Source of the DNA: Reyranella sp.
Lineage (GTDB): Bacteria; Pseudomonadota; Alphaproteobacteria; Reyranellales; Reyranellaceae
Assembly: GCA_029946105.1 (NCBI GenBank)
Contig: JAQSDW010000221.1
Span: forward strand, 1 to 64,000
DNA: 64,000 nt
Direction: 5' to 3'
Shown here: positions 48,006 through 57,984 of the stretch, piece by piece
Numbering within the stretch: position 1 is the first letter of the stretch
How the letters are laid out: every line of letters starts with the position of its first letter
Position numbers and translations under genes: made by a program
The notes under the pieces: generated by a model
Told to the model about the DNA's origin: nothing
Database searches by the model: none
The model's input: the letters and a program-made list of their open reading frames with translations, nothing else

Positions 48006-48395
48006 CTAGCTGAGGTCTTCGGTCGAGGCCCGGGGGTCGTAGGCGGCGTCGCAGCCCAGCACCTTGGTGAAGGTCTCGTCGACCAGGCGGGCGACATCGG
48101 CCGGTTCATTGCCGGCGGTGCCGACGGTGGCAAAGGCGTTGGCGTCCCAGTCGACCAGCTCGAGCTCCATCTCCTCGACACCCTCCATGGCGCCGCTCAG
48201 CTCCAGGCGGGTGAGCGGCTCCTCGCTGTAGGGATAGGGCGAGATGTTGATCGAATCGGCCATGACCTGGATCGACACGTCTGTGCCGCCGGCATTCACT
48301 GCCTCGATCGTGCAACAGAGCATGCCGCTCTCGTTGGGTTGGCCGTAGATGTCGGCGATTGCCGCCACAATCGCATCGACCTGACGCTGAGGCAT
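48006..48395 (-). CDS. Hypothetical cytoplasmic protein
   Basis: 130-codon ORF MPQRQVDAIVAAIADIYGQPNESGMLCCTIEAVNAGG..., acidic. Confidence 0.55.
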   Translation of the reverse strand: MPQRQVDAIVAAIADIYGQPNESGMLCCTIEAVNAGGTDVSIQVMADSINISPYPYSEEPLTRLELSGAMEGVEEMELELVDWDANAFATVGTAGNEPADVARLVDETFTKVLGCDAAYDPRASTEDLS

Positions 48396-48533
48396 TATCG
48401 TCTCCTGATTGACCCTGATTCCTATCCGGCGATCGCGGATATCATGGTTTCGCACAGCCTCCCGAGCAACCTTTGCGACTTGGGGCCCGTTTAAGTCAGG
48501 GATCTCCCTAATCGGGTGGTCTGGAGGCGTATC

Positions 48534-49097
48534 ATGAAACAGTTTTCGGGCACTTTGCTTGCCGTTCTTCTCCTTGCCGGCGGCTCGGCGCTGGCCGAGC
48601 AGCAACTGGCACTCAGTCCCGCCCAGCGCTCTGCGGCGGCGGAACCCGATTCGGTCCAGATCAGCTGGACGGCGCCCTGCGACGGCGGTGGGTGGCTGTT
48701 CGATACCGAGACAGGATGCCGGATGTGGGACTGGCATCCCGAACCTGGCGACAAGGGGGTGTGGAGCGGCGTCTGGCGCGACGGCCTGAAACACGGCCGC
48801 GGCGTCGTGCAGTGGACCGAGCACGGCCAGAAGATCGACCGGTTCGAGGGCAGCTACCGCTTTGGCCGGCGCGAGGGTTTTGGCCGCTACGTCTGGAACA
48901 AGGACAATCGTTTCGAGGGCAATTATGCCGACGATGTCCCTGACGGCTACGGCACGGCGCAACTGGCCGGCCAGACGTTCTCCGGGCAATGGCACAATGG
49001 CTGCCTGGCCGCCGACGGCCGCGTCGTGGCGATCGGCGTACCGCGTGCGTCGTGTGCCGGCGGCGAGGAGCGGCCGCTCAGGTCGGCGCAGCAGTAA
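48534..49097 (+). CDS. Secreted MORN-repeat protein
   Basis: Signal peptide; GVWSGVWRDGLKHGRGVVQW...FEGSYRFGRREGFGRYVWNKDNRFEGNYADDVPDGYGTAQL. Confidence 0.8.
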   Translation: MKQFSGTLLAVLLLAGGSALAEQQLALSPAQRSAAAEPDSVQISWTAPCDGGGWLFDTETGCRMWDWHPEPGDKGVWSGVWRDGLKHGRGVVQWTEHGQKIDRFEGSYRFGRREGFGRYVWNKDNRFEGNYADDVPDGYGTAQLAGQTFSGQWHNGCLAADGRVVAIGVPRASCAGGEERPLRSAQQ

Positions 49098-49121
49098 GCC
49101 CGGCCCGTACCGATCCGGGTA

Positions 49122-49409
49122 TCAACCCGAGGTCGGGACGTCGGTGCGGCCGAAGGACTTCACCTTGCCGTCGTCGTAGCAGACGTAATAGCGGTTGGAG
49201 AGGGTCCAAGGTGTGCGGCTCCAGAAATCCTTCAGCACCGTGTAGTAGGAGCACTGCAAGCCGGGCGCATGCGCCACCGTCTCCGGCTCGCCCAGGATGG
49301 ACTGCACCTGTTCGGGACTCATGCCGGCGTGGACGCTTTCCACGTTCGAGGCGGTGACGCAGCCGGCGAGCAGGCCGGCCGTCGCGATGACAGGGGCAAT
49401 TCGCTTCAT
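49122..49409 (-). CDS. Small SmpA/OmlA-like lipoprotein
   Basis: Lipobox LLAGC; VHAGMSPEQVQSILGEPE. Confidence 0.75.
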   Translation of the reverse strand: MKRIAPVIATAGLLAGCVTASNVESVHAGMSPEQVQSILGEPETVAHAPGLQCSYYTVLKDFWSRTPWTLSNRYYVCYDDGKVKSFGRTDVPTSG

Positions 49410-49463
49410 CGGTATATTTTGCGCCGGAGGCGGCCGGACGAAAAGCCCTTAAATCAGGGCCCC

Positions 49464-49988
49464 CTAGATCAGGTAGAGGCCGATCCCCACCAGTCCACTC
49501 ACCACGATCGGAATGGCGGGGTTGATCTTGGTCAGCATCAAGAGCGCGAAAACGCCGACGGCGAGTGCCACGGTGAGGGTATTGGTGAGGGCGCCGCGCG
49601 CCAGCACGATGCCGCCGGCCAGCACGAGGCCGACCGAAACAGGACCCAGGCCGCGCTGGATCGACGGCCGCCACGGCCAATCGTGCAGGCGGTTCCACAG
49701 TCGGCCGATGCCAAAGGTGAGCAGCCCGGTCGGCAGGATGAAGGCGACCAGGACGACCGCGGCGCCGGGGAGGCCCGCGACCTGGGCGCCGATCGAGGCC
49801 ACCATCATCATGTTGGGGCCGGGGGCGAGCTGCCCAAGGCTGTAGTAATGCATGAGCTCGGGAAAGGTGACCCAGTGGTGGACGTCGACCGTGAGATCTT
49901 TCAGCTCCGGGAACGCCGCCATGCCGCCGCCGACGGTCAGCAGCGAGATGTAGCCAAAGACCATGGCCAGATCGAGGAGCTGCTTCAT
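49464..49988 (-). CDS. Chromate transporter, CHR domain half 2
   Basis: FGYISLLTVGGGMAAFPELKDLTV...MHYYSLGQLAPGPNMMMVASIGAQVAGLPGA. Confidence 0.88.
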   Translation of the reverse strand: MKQLLDLAMVFGYISLLTVGGGMAAFPELKDLTVDVHHWVTFPELMHYYSLGQLAPGPNMMMVASIGAQVAGLPGAAVVLVAFILPTGLLTFGIGRLWNRLHDWPWRPSIQRGLGPVSVGLVLAGGIVLARGALTNTLTVALAVGVFALLMLTKINPAIPIVVSGLVGIGLYLI

Positions 49989-50608
49989 GGGTGATCCTTG
50001 AAGTGCGGATCCACGGGCTTGGGCGCAGCGCCCTTGCGCGGCCTGTGCCACCAGATGGCGAGGGCTCCGACGCCAACCAGGGCATAGAGAACCGGCACGT
50101 GCAGGAAAGCGACAAGGACGGCGGTCAGGACCACGAAGGCATAGTCGGCAATCTCGACCAGCACCTTGGAGCCCAACTGCACCATGACGACGGCGATCAG
50201 TCCGACGGCGCCGGCCGCGATGGCGTGCAGAAACGCCTTGGACAGTGGATCGTCGCCACCGACGCCGACGGCGAAAGCGGCCGCGGTCATCAGAGCGGCG
50301 CCGGGCAGGCACATGCCGAGGGCGGCGAGGAAGGCGCCCGGCCAGCCGCGCAGCCGGTCGCCCGACAGGATCGACATGTTGGTGGCGTTGAGGCCGGGCA
50401 GGCTCTGGCTGATCGCCATCAGCTCGACGAAGGTCTCGTCGTCGAGCCATCGGTAGTTGCTCACCAGGCCCGTCCGGAGATAGGCGATGACACCGCCGCC
50501 GAGGCTGGTCGAGCCCATGATGAAGAAGCCCAGGAACAGCCGCCACAGCGACGGCGGCGGGGCGAGCGGAAGCGCGGGGCCCTTCGGGGCGGCGGCGTGG
50601 GGTTTCAT
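49985..50608 (-). CDS. Chromate transporter, CHR domain half 1
   Basis: SLWRLFLGFFIMGSTSLGGGVIAYLRTGLV...FVELMAISQSLPGLNATNMSILSG. Confidence 0.88.
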   Translation of the reverse strand: MKPHAAAPKGPALPLAPPPSLWRLFLGFFIMGSTSLGGGVIAYLRTGLVSNYRWLDDETFVELMAISQSLPGLNATNMSILSGDRLRGWPGAFLAALGMCLPGAALMTAAAFAVGVGGDDPLSKAFLHAIAAGAVGLIAVVMVQLGSKVLVEIADYAFVVLTAVLVAFLHVPVLYALVGVGALAIWWHRPRKGAAPKPVDPHFKDHP

Positions 50609-51555
50609 TCGTGGGCTTGCGGTGGATTACCTTTGAGGCGGTAGACTGCGCCGGTCTTGGTCGTGGTGAGCGCCAGCCAGTCGCCGGCGATCTGCTGCAG
50701 TTCGAGGAAGAAGCGCTCGCATGCCACCAGCGCCTTGTGGCTGATGTCGTTGGGGCCGGGGAAGCGGAGCTGGTAGGCGAACTCGCCGACGAAGGCGTGG
50801 TGGTCGCCGCGTGCACGCCACAGGCCGAGATTGGCGGTGGCCGCCGTGTGATGGCCGAAATCGAGGAAGCAGATGTCCTGCAGCAGTTCCTCGACGATGG
50901 TCTGGTTGACCAGCGAGACGTCGTCGGGTCCGTCGCAGGAGATCGTCGACAGGGCCGGGAAGATCTGGGTCAGCTCCGGCAGCGACATGTGGCCCAGCGA
51001 AGACATCACGATGCGCGCCGCCTGGGGGGCCTGGCTGAGGCCGAACTCGACATTATGCGACAGCAGGCGCCGCATGCCGCCGATGCGATCCTTGAGCGGC
51101 ATGATCTCGAGCTTGAACTTGATCTTGAACTTGCCGTCGATATGCGGCCGCACGTCGATGGCCTGGGCCTTGGCCATGTCGTCGCTGCGGTATTTGAAGA
51201 CGATCTCGGGGTCGCCGATCGCGAAGCCGTCCTCGTAGGCGATGCGCCGCCGGCAGATGAACGAGTTGTTGTAGAGGTGGTAGCCGCCGGTATCGAGGAA
51301 CAGGACCTCGCGCACTTCGGGTCGCTGCTGCGACTTGGGCGTGTGCTGATAGCCGACGCCGGTCGTCGCGGCGGCGCGTTGCACCAGGGCGGCGAACTCC
51401 TTGAATACATGGGCCGACGTGAAGCGTTCGGGCTTCAGAATCAATTTGCACTGCAGGTAACCCAGCTCGTCGCAGCGTCGGCCATCAGCATAGGTGCCGC
51501 CGTACTGCTCGGCCAGCCAGGTTTTAAGTTCCGATTCCTTGATGTCGTTTGGCAT
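50605..51555 (-). CDS. CYTH/TTM-like protein (putative), translationally coupled to the chromate transporter
   Basis: REVLFLDTGGYHLYNNSFICRRRIAYEDG...DPEIVFKYRSDD...KFKIKFKLEI; ATGA overlap with 49985-50608. Confidence 0.5.
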   Translation of the reverse strand: MPNDIKESELKTWLAEQYGGTYADGRRCDELGYLQCKLILKPERFTSAHVFKEFAALVQRAAATTGVGYQHTPKSQQRPEVREVLFLDTGGYHLYNNSFICRRRIAYEDGFAIGDPEIVFKYRSDDMAKAQAIDVRPHIDGKFKIKFKLEIMPLKDRIGGMRRLLSHNVEFGLSQAPQAARIVMSSLGHMSLPELTQIFPALSTISCDGPDDVSLVNQTIVEELLQDICFLDFGHHTAATANLGLWRARGDHHAFVGEFAYQLRFPGPNDISHKALVACERFFLELQQIAGDWLALTTTKTGAVYRLKGNPPQAHE

Positions 51556-51682
51556 GCGTCCTCCCCATCCGGAGCGTAACGTGTCGTCATCGTGCTGTCA
51601 TCCGAGCCACGGGCCTGATGCTTTCCGCCTGATGCGATGGAATGCTCATTGCCGGCCTATTGGCGAAGATCGATCATGGGCC

Positions 51683-52126
51683 ATGTTCGCCAATCTCGCG
51701 CTCGCCACCTTCATGGTCGCCTTGACCGTGTCCATTCACCTCGGCGGGCTGCTCGGCCTGCTGTGGATCCTGCGCGACCGCGCGCACCGGCTGCGACCCC
51801 ACGACAGCCGCGTCGGACAGCTCGCGGTCATCCTGTTCGTCGTGCTCGGCCTCGTGGCCATCCATACGGTCGAGATCTGGCTCTACGGCTTTGCCTTCTG
51901 GGTAATCGGCGCGGTCCACGACTTCGAATCGGCGCTGTATTTCTCGACCGTGACCTTCACCACGCTGGGCTATGGCGACATCGTCCTGGATGGACAGTGG
52001 CGCCTGTTCGGCGCCATCGAAGGCGGCAACGGGCTGATCCTGTTCGGCTGGTCGACGGCATTCCTGCTCTCGGTCACCAGCCGCCTGCGGATGCTCGAGC
52101 ACGACTGGCTGGAACGGCCCGAGTGA
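51683..52126 (+). CDS. Two-TM potassium-channel-like protein
   Basis: FSTVTFTTLGYGDIVLDGQWRLFGAIEGGNGLILFGWSTAFL (TxGYGD-like filter). Confidence 0.85.
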   Translation: MFANLALATFMVALTVSIHLGGLLGLLWILRDRAHRLRPHDSRVGQLAVILFVVLGLVAIHTVEIWLYGFAFWVIGAVHDFESALYFSTVTFTTLGYGDIVLDGQWRLFGAIEGGNGLILFGWSTAFLLSVTSRLRMLEHDWLERPE

Positions 52127-52212
52127 TTCCGGGATGCCGCTAAGGATACCTATGAGAAAGTCTCGCCCTGGGATGCTGGCGCGGGGCAGGGCGATGGGTT
52201 AATTCCGGGGCC

Positions 52213-53424
52213 ATGCAAACCGACACTCGTTTCCTGCCGCCGGGCCTCGCTGCCTCGCTGAGCGGCCCGATCGGGACTTTGCCCGAATCGCCGATCTCCG
52301 ACGTCGCCATGAGCGTGTTCGGTGACCCCGACGTCGTGCCGCTGTGGTTCGGCGAGGGCGATCTCGTCACGCCCGATTTCGTGCGCGACGCCGCGGCGAA
52401 GGCCCTGCAGGCAGGCGAGACCTTCTACACCTGGCAGCGCGGCATTCCGCCGTTGCGCGCCGCCCTCAGCGCCTACACCGAGCGGCTCTACGGTATCGAC
52501 TGTCCGGTCGATCGCATCAGCGTCACAACCGGCGGCATGCAGGCGATCCTGCTCTCCGTCCAGATGCTGGTCGATCCCGGCGACAACGTGGTGATCGTCT
52601 CGCCGATTTGGCCCAACATCACCTCGGCCACCAAGCTGATGCGCGGCGTGCCGAAGTACGTGGCGCTCGAACGGACGGCGCACGGCGGCTGGACGCTCGA
52701 CCTGCAGCGCCTGTTCGATGCGGTCGACGAGCGCACGCGGGCGATCTTCGTCAACTCGCCGGGCAATCCGACCGGCTGGATGATGTCGTCGGACGAGCAG
52801 CGCGCGCTGCTCGACTTTGCCCGCAAGCGTGGCATCTGGATCATGGCCGACGAGGTCTACGCCCGGCTGATCTACTCCAAGCGCCCCGACGGCCGGCAGG
52901 TGGCGCCGTCGTTCCTGGAACATGCCGGTCCCGACGATCCTCTGATCGTGCTCAACAGCTTCTCCAAGCCGTGGGCGATGACGGGCTGGCGCCTGGGCTG
53001 GCTCACGCATCCCGCCCAACTCGGCGACCAGATCGCCAAGCTCGTGCAGATCAACACCTCGGGCGCACCGGCGTTCCTGCAGCGGGGCGCTGTTGCCGCC
53101 ATCGAAAAGGGCGACGATTTCCTGGCTCAGATGGTCGAGCGCTGCCGCGCGGGTGGCGAGCAAGTCTTCCAGCGCCTGTCGGGCCTGCCCAAGGTCACGA
53201 TCTCGCGGCCGGAGGCGGCGTTCTATGCCTTCTTCTCGGTCGATAGCGTCGACGACACCATGGCCTTCTGCAAGAAACTGGCGAAGGAATACAAGGTCGG
53301 CCTGGCGCCGGGCGAGGCCTTCGGGCCGGGCGGCACCGGCAACATCCGCCTGTGCTTCGCCTCGGGCGCCGAGCGCCTCAGCAAGGGCCTCGACCGTATC
53401 GAAGCGGCGATCAAGGCAATATGA
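52213..53424 (+). CDS. Class I/II pyridoxal-phosphate aminotransferase
   Basis: FVNSPGNPTGWMMSSDEQ, IMADEVYARLIY, LNSFSKPWAMTGWRLGWLTHP. Confidence 0.93.
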   Translation: MQTDTRFLPPGLAASLSGPIGTLPESPISDVAMSVFGDPDVVPLWFGEGDLVTPDFVRDAAAKALQAGETFYTWQRGIPPLRAALSAYTERLYGIDCPVDRISVTTGGMQAILLSVQMLVDPGDNVVIVSPIWPNITSATKLMRGVPKYVALERTAHGGWTLDLQRLFDAVDERTRAIFVNSPGNPTGWMMSSDEQRALLDFARKRGIWIMADEVYARLIYSKRPDGRQVAPSFLEHAGPDDPLIVLNSFSKPWAMTGWRLGWLTHPAQLGDQIAKLVQINTSGAPAFLQRGAVAAIEKGDDFLAQMVERCRAGGEQVFQRLSGLPKVTISRPEAAFYAFFSVDSVDDTMAFCKKLAKEYKVGLAPGEAFGPGGTGNIRLCFASGAERLSKGLDRIEAAIKAI

Positions 53425-53431
53425 TGCGGTC

Positions 53432-54205
53432 ATGCCTAACGGTCCCGCCATCAATGTCCGGCATCTGCGCAAGATGTACGGCGAGGTCGTTGCAGTCGAC
53501 GATCTGACGTTCACAGTCCCGCGCGGCACCGTGCTCGGCCTGCTGGGCGGCAACGGGGCGGGCAAGACCACGACTATCGCCATGCTGCTCGGGCTGCTGG
53601 AGCCGACCTCGGGCCAGATCGAGGTGCTGGGCGTCGACATGCTGAAGCGGCGCTATGCGGCGCTGTCGCGCATGAATTTCTCCTCGCCCTACGTCGACCT
53701 GCCGCATCGCCTCACGGTGCGCCAGAACCTGCTGTTCTATGGCCGCCTGTACGGCGTCAAGCAGGTCAACCGGCGTATCGAGGAGATCGCCGCGCGAATG
53801 CAGATCTCGGAGTTCCTCGAGCGTCCTGCCGGCAAGCTCTCGGCCGGGCAGAAAACGCGCGTGGCGCTGGCCAAGGCGCTGATCAACCGGCCCGACGTGC
53901 TGCTGCTCGACGAGCCCACTGCGTCGCTCGATCCCGACACCGCCGACTGGGTGCGCAGCTACCTCAAGGAATACCAGGGCGAGACCCACGCCACGATCCT
54001 GCTCGCTTCGCACAACATGAGCGAGGTCGAGCGGCTGTGCGACGACGTGATCCTGCTGCAGTCCGGCCGCGTCTTCGAGCGCGGCAGCCCGCGCGAGCTG
54101 ATCGAGCGGTTCGGTCGCGAGGACATGGAAGAGGTGTTCCTCGACATGGCGCGCGGCCGTGGCCATGGGCTCGATGCGCTGAAGAAGGGGGAGGCGGCGC
54201 AATGA
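53432..54205 (+). CDS. ABC-2 type exporter ATP-binding protein
   Basis: VLGLLGGNGAGKTTTIAMLLGLLEPTSGQ, LSAGQKTRVALAKALINRPDVLLLDEPTASLDPDT. Confidence 0.93.
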   Translation: MPNGPAINVRHLRKMYGEVVAVDDLTFTVPRGTVLGLLGGNGAGKTTTIAMLLGLLEPTSGQIEVLGVDMLKRRYAALSRMNFSSPYVDLPHRLTVRQNLLFYGRLYGVKQVNRRIEEIAARMQISEFLERPAGKLSAGQKTRVALAKALINRPDVLLLDEPTASLDPDTADWVRSYLKEYQGETHATILLASHNMSEVERLCDDVILLQSGRVFERGSPRELIERFGREDMEEVFLDMARGRGHGLDALKKGEAAQ

Positions 54206-54999
54206 GCGGCTCCATCGGACGCATCCATGCCCTGGTGATGCGCCACGTGTGGATATGGCGCAGCTCGATCATGCGGCTGGTCGATTCGATCTACTGGCCG
54301 GCGGTGCAGATGGTGATGTGGGGCTTCATGACCCAGTACCTGCTGCCGCAAGCGTCGTTCGTGGCCCAGGCTGCGGGTGTGCTGCTGTCGGGCCTGCTGC
54401 TGTGGGAAGTCGTCGTGCGCGGCAATCTCTCGCTCAGCGTCGCGTTTTTAGAGGAGATGTGGTCGCGCAACCTCGGCCATTTGTTCGTGAGCCCGATCCG
54501 CTCATGGGAGATGGCGACCGGCATCATCATCGCGGCGCTCCTGCGCACGCTGCTGGGGCTGATCCCGGTGTCGCTGATGGCGTGGGCCTTCTTCGGCTAC
54601 AACATCTACTCGCTCGGCCTGCCGCTGGTCGCTTTCTTCGCCATCCTGCAGATGTTCTCGTGGTCGATCGGGCTGGCCATGTCCGGCATGATCATGCGCG
54701 TTGGCCAAAGCGCGGAAAGCTTCGCCTGGGCCGCCGTGTTCATCCTGATGCCGGTGAGCGGCGTCTATTATCCTGTGACGGTGCTGCCGCACTGGCTGCA
54801 GGTGATCGCGTGGGGATTGCCGCCGGCATATGTCTTCGAAGGCATGCGCTCCATCCTGGCGGAGAAGACCGTCCATTGGGATCTGTTCGCCATCGCCTTC
54901 GGCCTGTCGGTGGTCTATCTGGTGATAGGCTTCCAGATCTTCCAATGGTTCTTCCGCGCGTCGCGTCGCGCCGGTACGCTGCTGGGGCAGGGTGAGTAA
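54202..54999 (+). CDS. ABC-2 type exporter permease
   Basis: Six hydrophobic segments; LMPVSGVYYPVTVLPHWLQVIAWGLPPAYVFEGMRSIL; 4-bp overlap with ATPase gene. Confidence 0.9.
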   Translation: MSGSIGRIHALVMRHVWIWRSSIMRLVDSIYWPAVQMVMWGFMTQYLLPQASFVAQAAGVLLSGLLLWEVVVRGNLSLSVAFLEEMWSRNLGHLFVSPIRSWEMATGIIIAALLRTLLGLIPVSLMAWAFFGYNIYSLGLPLVAFFAILQMFSWSIGLAMSGMIMRVGQSAESFAWAAVFILMPVSGVYYPVTVLPHWLQVIAWGLPPAYVFEGMRSILAEKTVHWDLFAIAFGLSVVYLVIGFQIFQWFFRASRRAGTLLGQGE

Positions 55000-55017
55000 A
55001 AGGAGACGAGACGAGCG

Positions 55018-55392
55018 ATGACGATCCGGACATTGTGCAGCGTGCTGCTCGCCGTGGGCGTGGCGGCCTGCAATCCCGTTCCCAAGCCCCAGCCCAACGC
55101 GCCGCTGTGGTCGGCGACCTATAACGTTCCCTACACCACCATGGCGAACTGTCTGGCGGCGCAACCCATCGGCGGGTTCACCGGAGTGCCGCGGATCCAG
55201 TCCGATACAGGCGTGGCGACAGTGACGCTCGCGTTGGGCGACGGCACACAGTTGGCCATCAACTTCATCATACGGCGAACCGGCAGCGGCACGAGCATGG
55301 TGGAGTGGCGGCGTCATTTGACGGTCGGTGGATGGGAGCCGATCGACTCGGATGCCCACACCCGCGCGGACACCTGCGGCGGCGTCTCTTGA
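55018..55392 (+). CDS. Small lipoprotein, unknown
   Basis: LLAVGVAAC lipobox. Confidence 0.65.
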   Translation: MTIRTLCSVLLAVGVAACNPVPKPQPNAPLWSATYNVPYTTMANCLAAQPIGGFTGVPRIQSDTGVATVTLALGDGTQLAINFIIRRTGSGTSMVEWRRHLTVGGWEPIDSDAHTRADTCGGVS

Positions 55393-55428
55393 TTCCTGAC
55401 GACTGATCCCGGATTTACTGATCCGGAA

Positions 55429-56256
55429 CTATGGCGCCTTCAGGACCTGTTGGCAGGCCGCCGGCAGTTTCGGCCGGTAGGGCTTCGCCGCGGCGGCGGG
55501 TGGCGGCGTGACTGGCGCCCTGCGGAACCAGGAGTCGAGCGCCTCGCCGCAGCCATCATCGTCGGAGTACGTGGCCTGCGCTTGGCATTGCGGATTGCCC
55601 GGCGGGCAATAGAGCCTGATGTGGAAATGCTCGTCATGGCCGAACCAGGGAACGAGCTTGCGCAGCCAGCTCCGGTTGCCTGTCGCGGTATTGCAGATTC
55701 GCTGCTTGATCCACTTGTTCACGAACATGCGGTCGAGATTGGGCATCTCCGCCGCCGTTCGCAGCAGCAGGACATGCTGGGCGGAAAAGACCGTGTCGTC
55801 GATGCCGCTGTCGTCGGCCTGAACCAGCGAGCGCAGGCGGGGATTTTCGCGATCGGCCGGTACCCGACGCGCCCCGGGCTGGCGCTCGAACCAGATGTCG
55901 GCGTCGAGGCCGACCTGGTGGCTGGCATGGCCGGCCGGGGCGGGCCCGCCACGCGGCTGGCCTATGTCGCCGATGTAGAGATGCGCCTGGCCCGCTGCGC
56001 GCATCTTCTCGGCCAGGATCTTGGTGAAGTCGACCGTGACGGGCTGGCCCCAGTAGCGGTTGCGGCTGACGCGGATTGCCTCGTAGCCCGGCCCGTCGAG
56101 CGGGAGCGCCTGCGCACCCTGGAGGCAGCCGGCCGTGTAGAAGCCGATCGACTGGGTCGGCCCTGGGGTGGGCGTCGACACCGTCGCCCAATCCTGCGCC
56201 GAGGCGGAGGAAACCGACAAGATCGCCGCGAGCAGCGGAACAACGAAACACATCAT
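55429..56256 (-). CDS. mepA: Penicillin-insensitive murein endopeptidase
   Basis: SIGFYTAGCLQGAQALPLDGPGYEAIRVSRNRYWG, GQPRGGPAPAGHASHQVGLDADIWF, WFGHDEHFHIRLYCPPG. Confidence 0.92.
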   Translation of the reverse strand: MMCFVVPLLAAILSVSSASAQDWATVSTPTPGPTQSIGFYTAGCLQGAQALPLDGPGYEAIRVSRNRYWGQPVTVDFTKILAEKMRAAGQAHLYIGDIGQPRGGPAPAGHASHQVGLDADIWFERQPGARRVPADRENPRLRSLVQADDSGIDDTVFSAQHVLLLRTAAEMPNLDRMFVNKWIKQRICNTATGNRSWLRKLVPWFGHDEHFHIRLYCPPGNPQCQAQATYSDDDGCGEALDSWFRRAPVTPPPAAAAKPYRPKLPAACQQVLKAP

Positions 56257-56293
56257 CTTGTTGGCAGGATACCCGCCCGCTAAGACTTTGCCC

Positions 56294-57103
56294 ATGGCCG
56301 GACCAACTTACACGAACATCAAGCTCGAGCGGGACGGCGCGGTGGCGCGGCTGGTGCTGAACCGGCCCGAACGGCGCAATGCGCTGACGCATGACATGAT
56401 GGTCGAGCTTGAGGATGCCTTCGCCCGGGTGCGCGACGATGCGGACTGCCGCGTGCTGGTGTTGCGCGGCGCCGGCGGCCATTTCTGCGCCGGCGGCGAT
56501 CTCGACGCCATGGCCGTGTTGCCGCCGTTGCCGGGCGACGGCGCGTCCGATCCGCTGATCCCGGCCTATCGCCAGTTCGGCGACGCATTGCTTGTCCTCA
56601 ATTCCCTGCCGCAGGCCACGATCGCTATCGTCGAAGGCTCGGCCGTAGGCGGCGGCTTCGGCATGGCCTGCTGCTCGGATGTCGTGATCCTGCACGACAG
56701 CGCCAGGTTCGGCCTGCCCGAACCCAAGGTGGGGTTCATCCCCTCCCAGGTGATTCCCTTCGTGGTCCGCCGGCTGGGCGAGGGCGCGGCGCGCGATCTC
56801 GCGGTCAGTGGCCGGGTGGTCGATGGCGTGGAAGCCCATCGCCTGGGGATCGGACGCTATCTCTACCGGACGACGGTCGAACTCGGCACGATCCTGCGTG
56901 GCCTGCTCGACGATATTCTGAAGATGGAGCCACAGGCGCTGGCGACCGTGAAGCGTCTGGTGCTGGCATGCGCCACGGAGGATGATCGCGCCGTGCTCGA
57001 CGACGCAGCGGAGAGCCTCGTCGGCCTCCTGCGCCGACCACAGGCGGCGCAGGGGATCGAGGCATTCATGGCGAAGACGGCGCCCCCGTGGGCGAAGGGA
57101 TGA
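56294..57103 (+). CDS. Enoyl-CoA hydratase/isomerase family protein
   Basis: VARLVLNRPERRNALTHDMM, RGAGGHFCAGGDLDAM, VEGSAVGGGFGMACCSDVVI. Confidence 0.92.
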   Translation: MAGPTYTNIKLERDGAVARLVLNRPERRNALTHDMMVELEDAFARVRDDADCRVLVLRGAGGHFCAGGDLDAMAVLPPLPGDGASDPLIPAYRQFGDALLVLNSLPQATIAIVEGSAVGGGFGMACCSDVVILHDSARFGLPEPKVGFIPSQVIPFVVRRLGEGAARDLAVSGRVVDGVEAHRLGIGRYLYRTTVELGTILRGLLDDILKMEPQALATVKRLVLACATEDDRAVLDDAAESLVGLLRRPQAAQGIEAFMAKTAPPWAKG

Positions 57104-57108
57104 GGCAG

Positions 57109-57945
57109 ATGCGCAACTATCGACACATCGAAGTGCGGCCGATCGCCGGAGCGCTGGGCGCGGAAATCCACGGTGTCGACATGTCGCGCGATCTCGCCGA
57201 CGATGTCGTGGGCGAGATGCGCCAGGCCCTCCTCGACCATCTCGTCATCTTCCTGCGCGGCCAGCAGGCGACACCGTCGCAGCAGGTGGCTTTTGCGCGC
57301 CGGTTCGGCACGCCGATGGAGTATCCGCAGCTCAAGGGTCTGGCCGAGGCGCCGCTGATCACGCCGGTCGTGAAGCTCGAGCATGAGCGCAACAATTTCG
57401 GCGGCATCTGGCATTCCGACACGACGTATCTCGCCGAGCCGCCGATGGGCAGCATGCTGCTCGCCCGCGAGGTGCCGCCCTACGGCGGCGACACCATGTT
57501 CGCCAACCAGTACCTCGCCTACGAGGCGCTGTCGGACGGCCTGAAGAAGACCCTGGTCGGGCTGATGGGTGTGAGTTCCTCGGCCAAGGCCGAAGTCACC
57601 AAGACGCGTGAAGACCAGATGAAGGCCGCCGGTGCGCAGCTCAAGGTCCTGTCGGCCGAGCACCCGATCGTGCGCAGCCATCCCGAGACCGGCCGCAAGG
57701 CGCTCTACACCAGCGAGGCCCATACCGCGCATATCAAGGGCTGGACCGAGGCCGAGAGCCTGCCGCTGCTGCGCTTCCTGTGGCAGCACCAGGTCCGGCC
57801 GGAATTCACCTGCCGCTTCCGCTGGGAAGCGGGGTCGCTTGCCTTCTGGGACAACCGCGCGGCCATGCACAATCCGATCAACGATTACCACGGCCACCGC
57901 CGTGTCATGCATCGCGTCACGCTGGCGGGCGACAAGCCGCGCTAG
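57109..57945 (+). CDS. TauD/TfdA-family 2-oxoglutarate-dependent dioxygenase
   Basis: LGAEIHGVDMSRDL, IWHSDTTYLAEPPMGSMLLAREVPPYGGDTMFANQY, FWDNRAAMHNPINDYHGHRRVMHRVTLAGDKP. Confidence 0.93.
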   Translation: MRNYRHIEVRPIAGALGAEIHGVDMSRDLADDVVGEMRQALLDHLVIFLRGQQATPSQQVAFARRFGTPMEYPQLKGLAEAPLITPVVKLEHERNNFGGIWHSDTTYLAEPPMGSMLLAREVPPYGGDTMFANQYLAYEALSDGLKKTLVGLMGVSSSAKAEVTKTREDQMKAAGAQLKVLSAEHPIVRSHPETGRKALYTSEAHTAHIKGWTEAESLPLLRFLWQHQVRPEFTCRFRWEAGSLAFWDNRAAMHNPINDYHGHRRVMHRVTLAGDKPR

Positions 57946-57984
57946 AACCCGCCAGGCGACGCGGCATCTGCTGGAGAAAGTCGC

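Noticed and set aside
49464-50608. Chromate transporter broken by frameshift
   Set aside because: Each half has its own start and a complete CHR domain with an ATGA overlap; this is the known two-gene short-chain ChrA arrangement.
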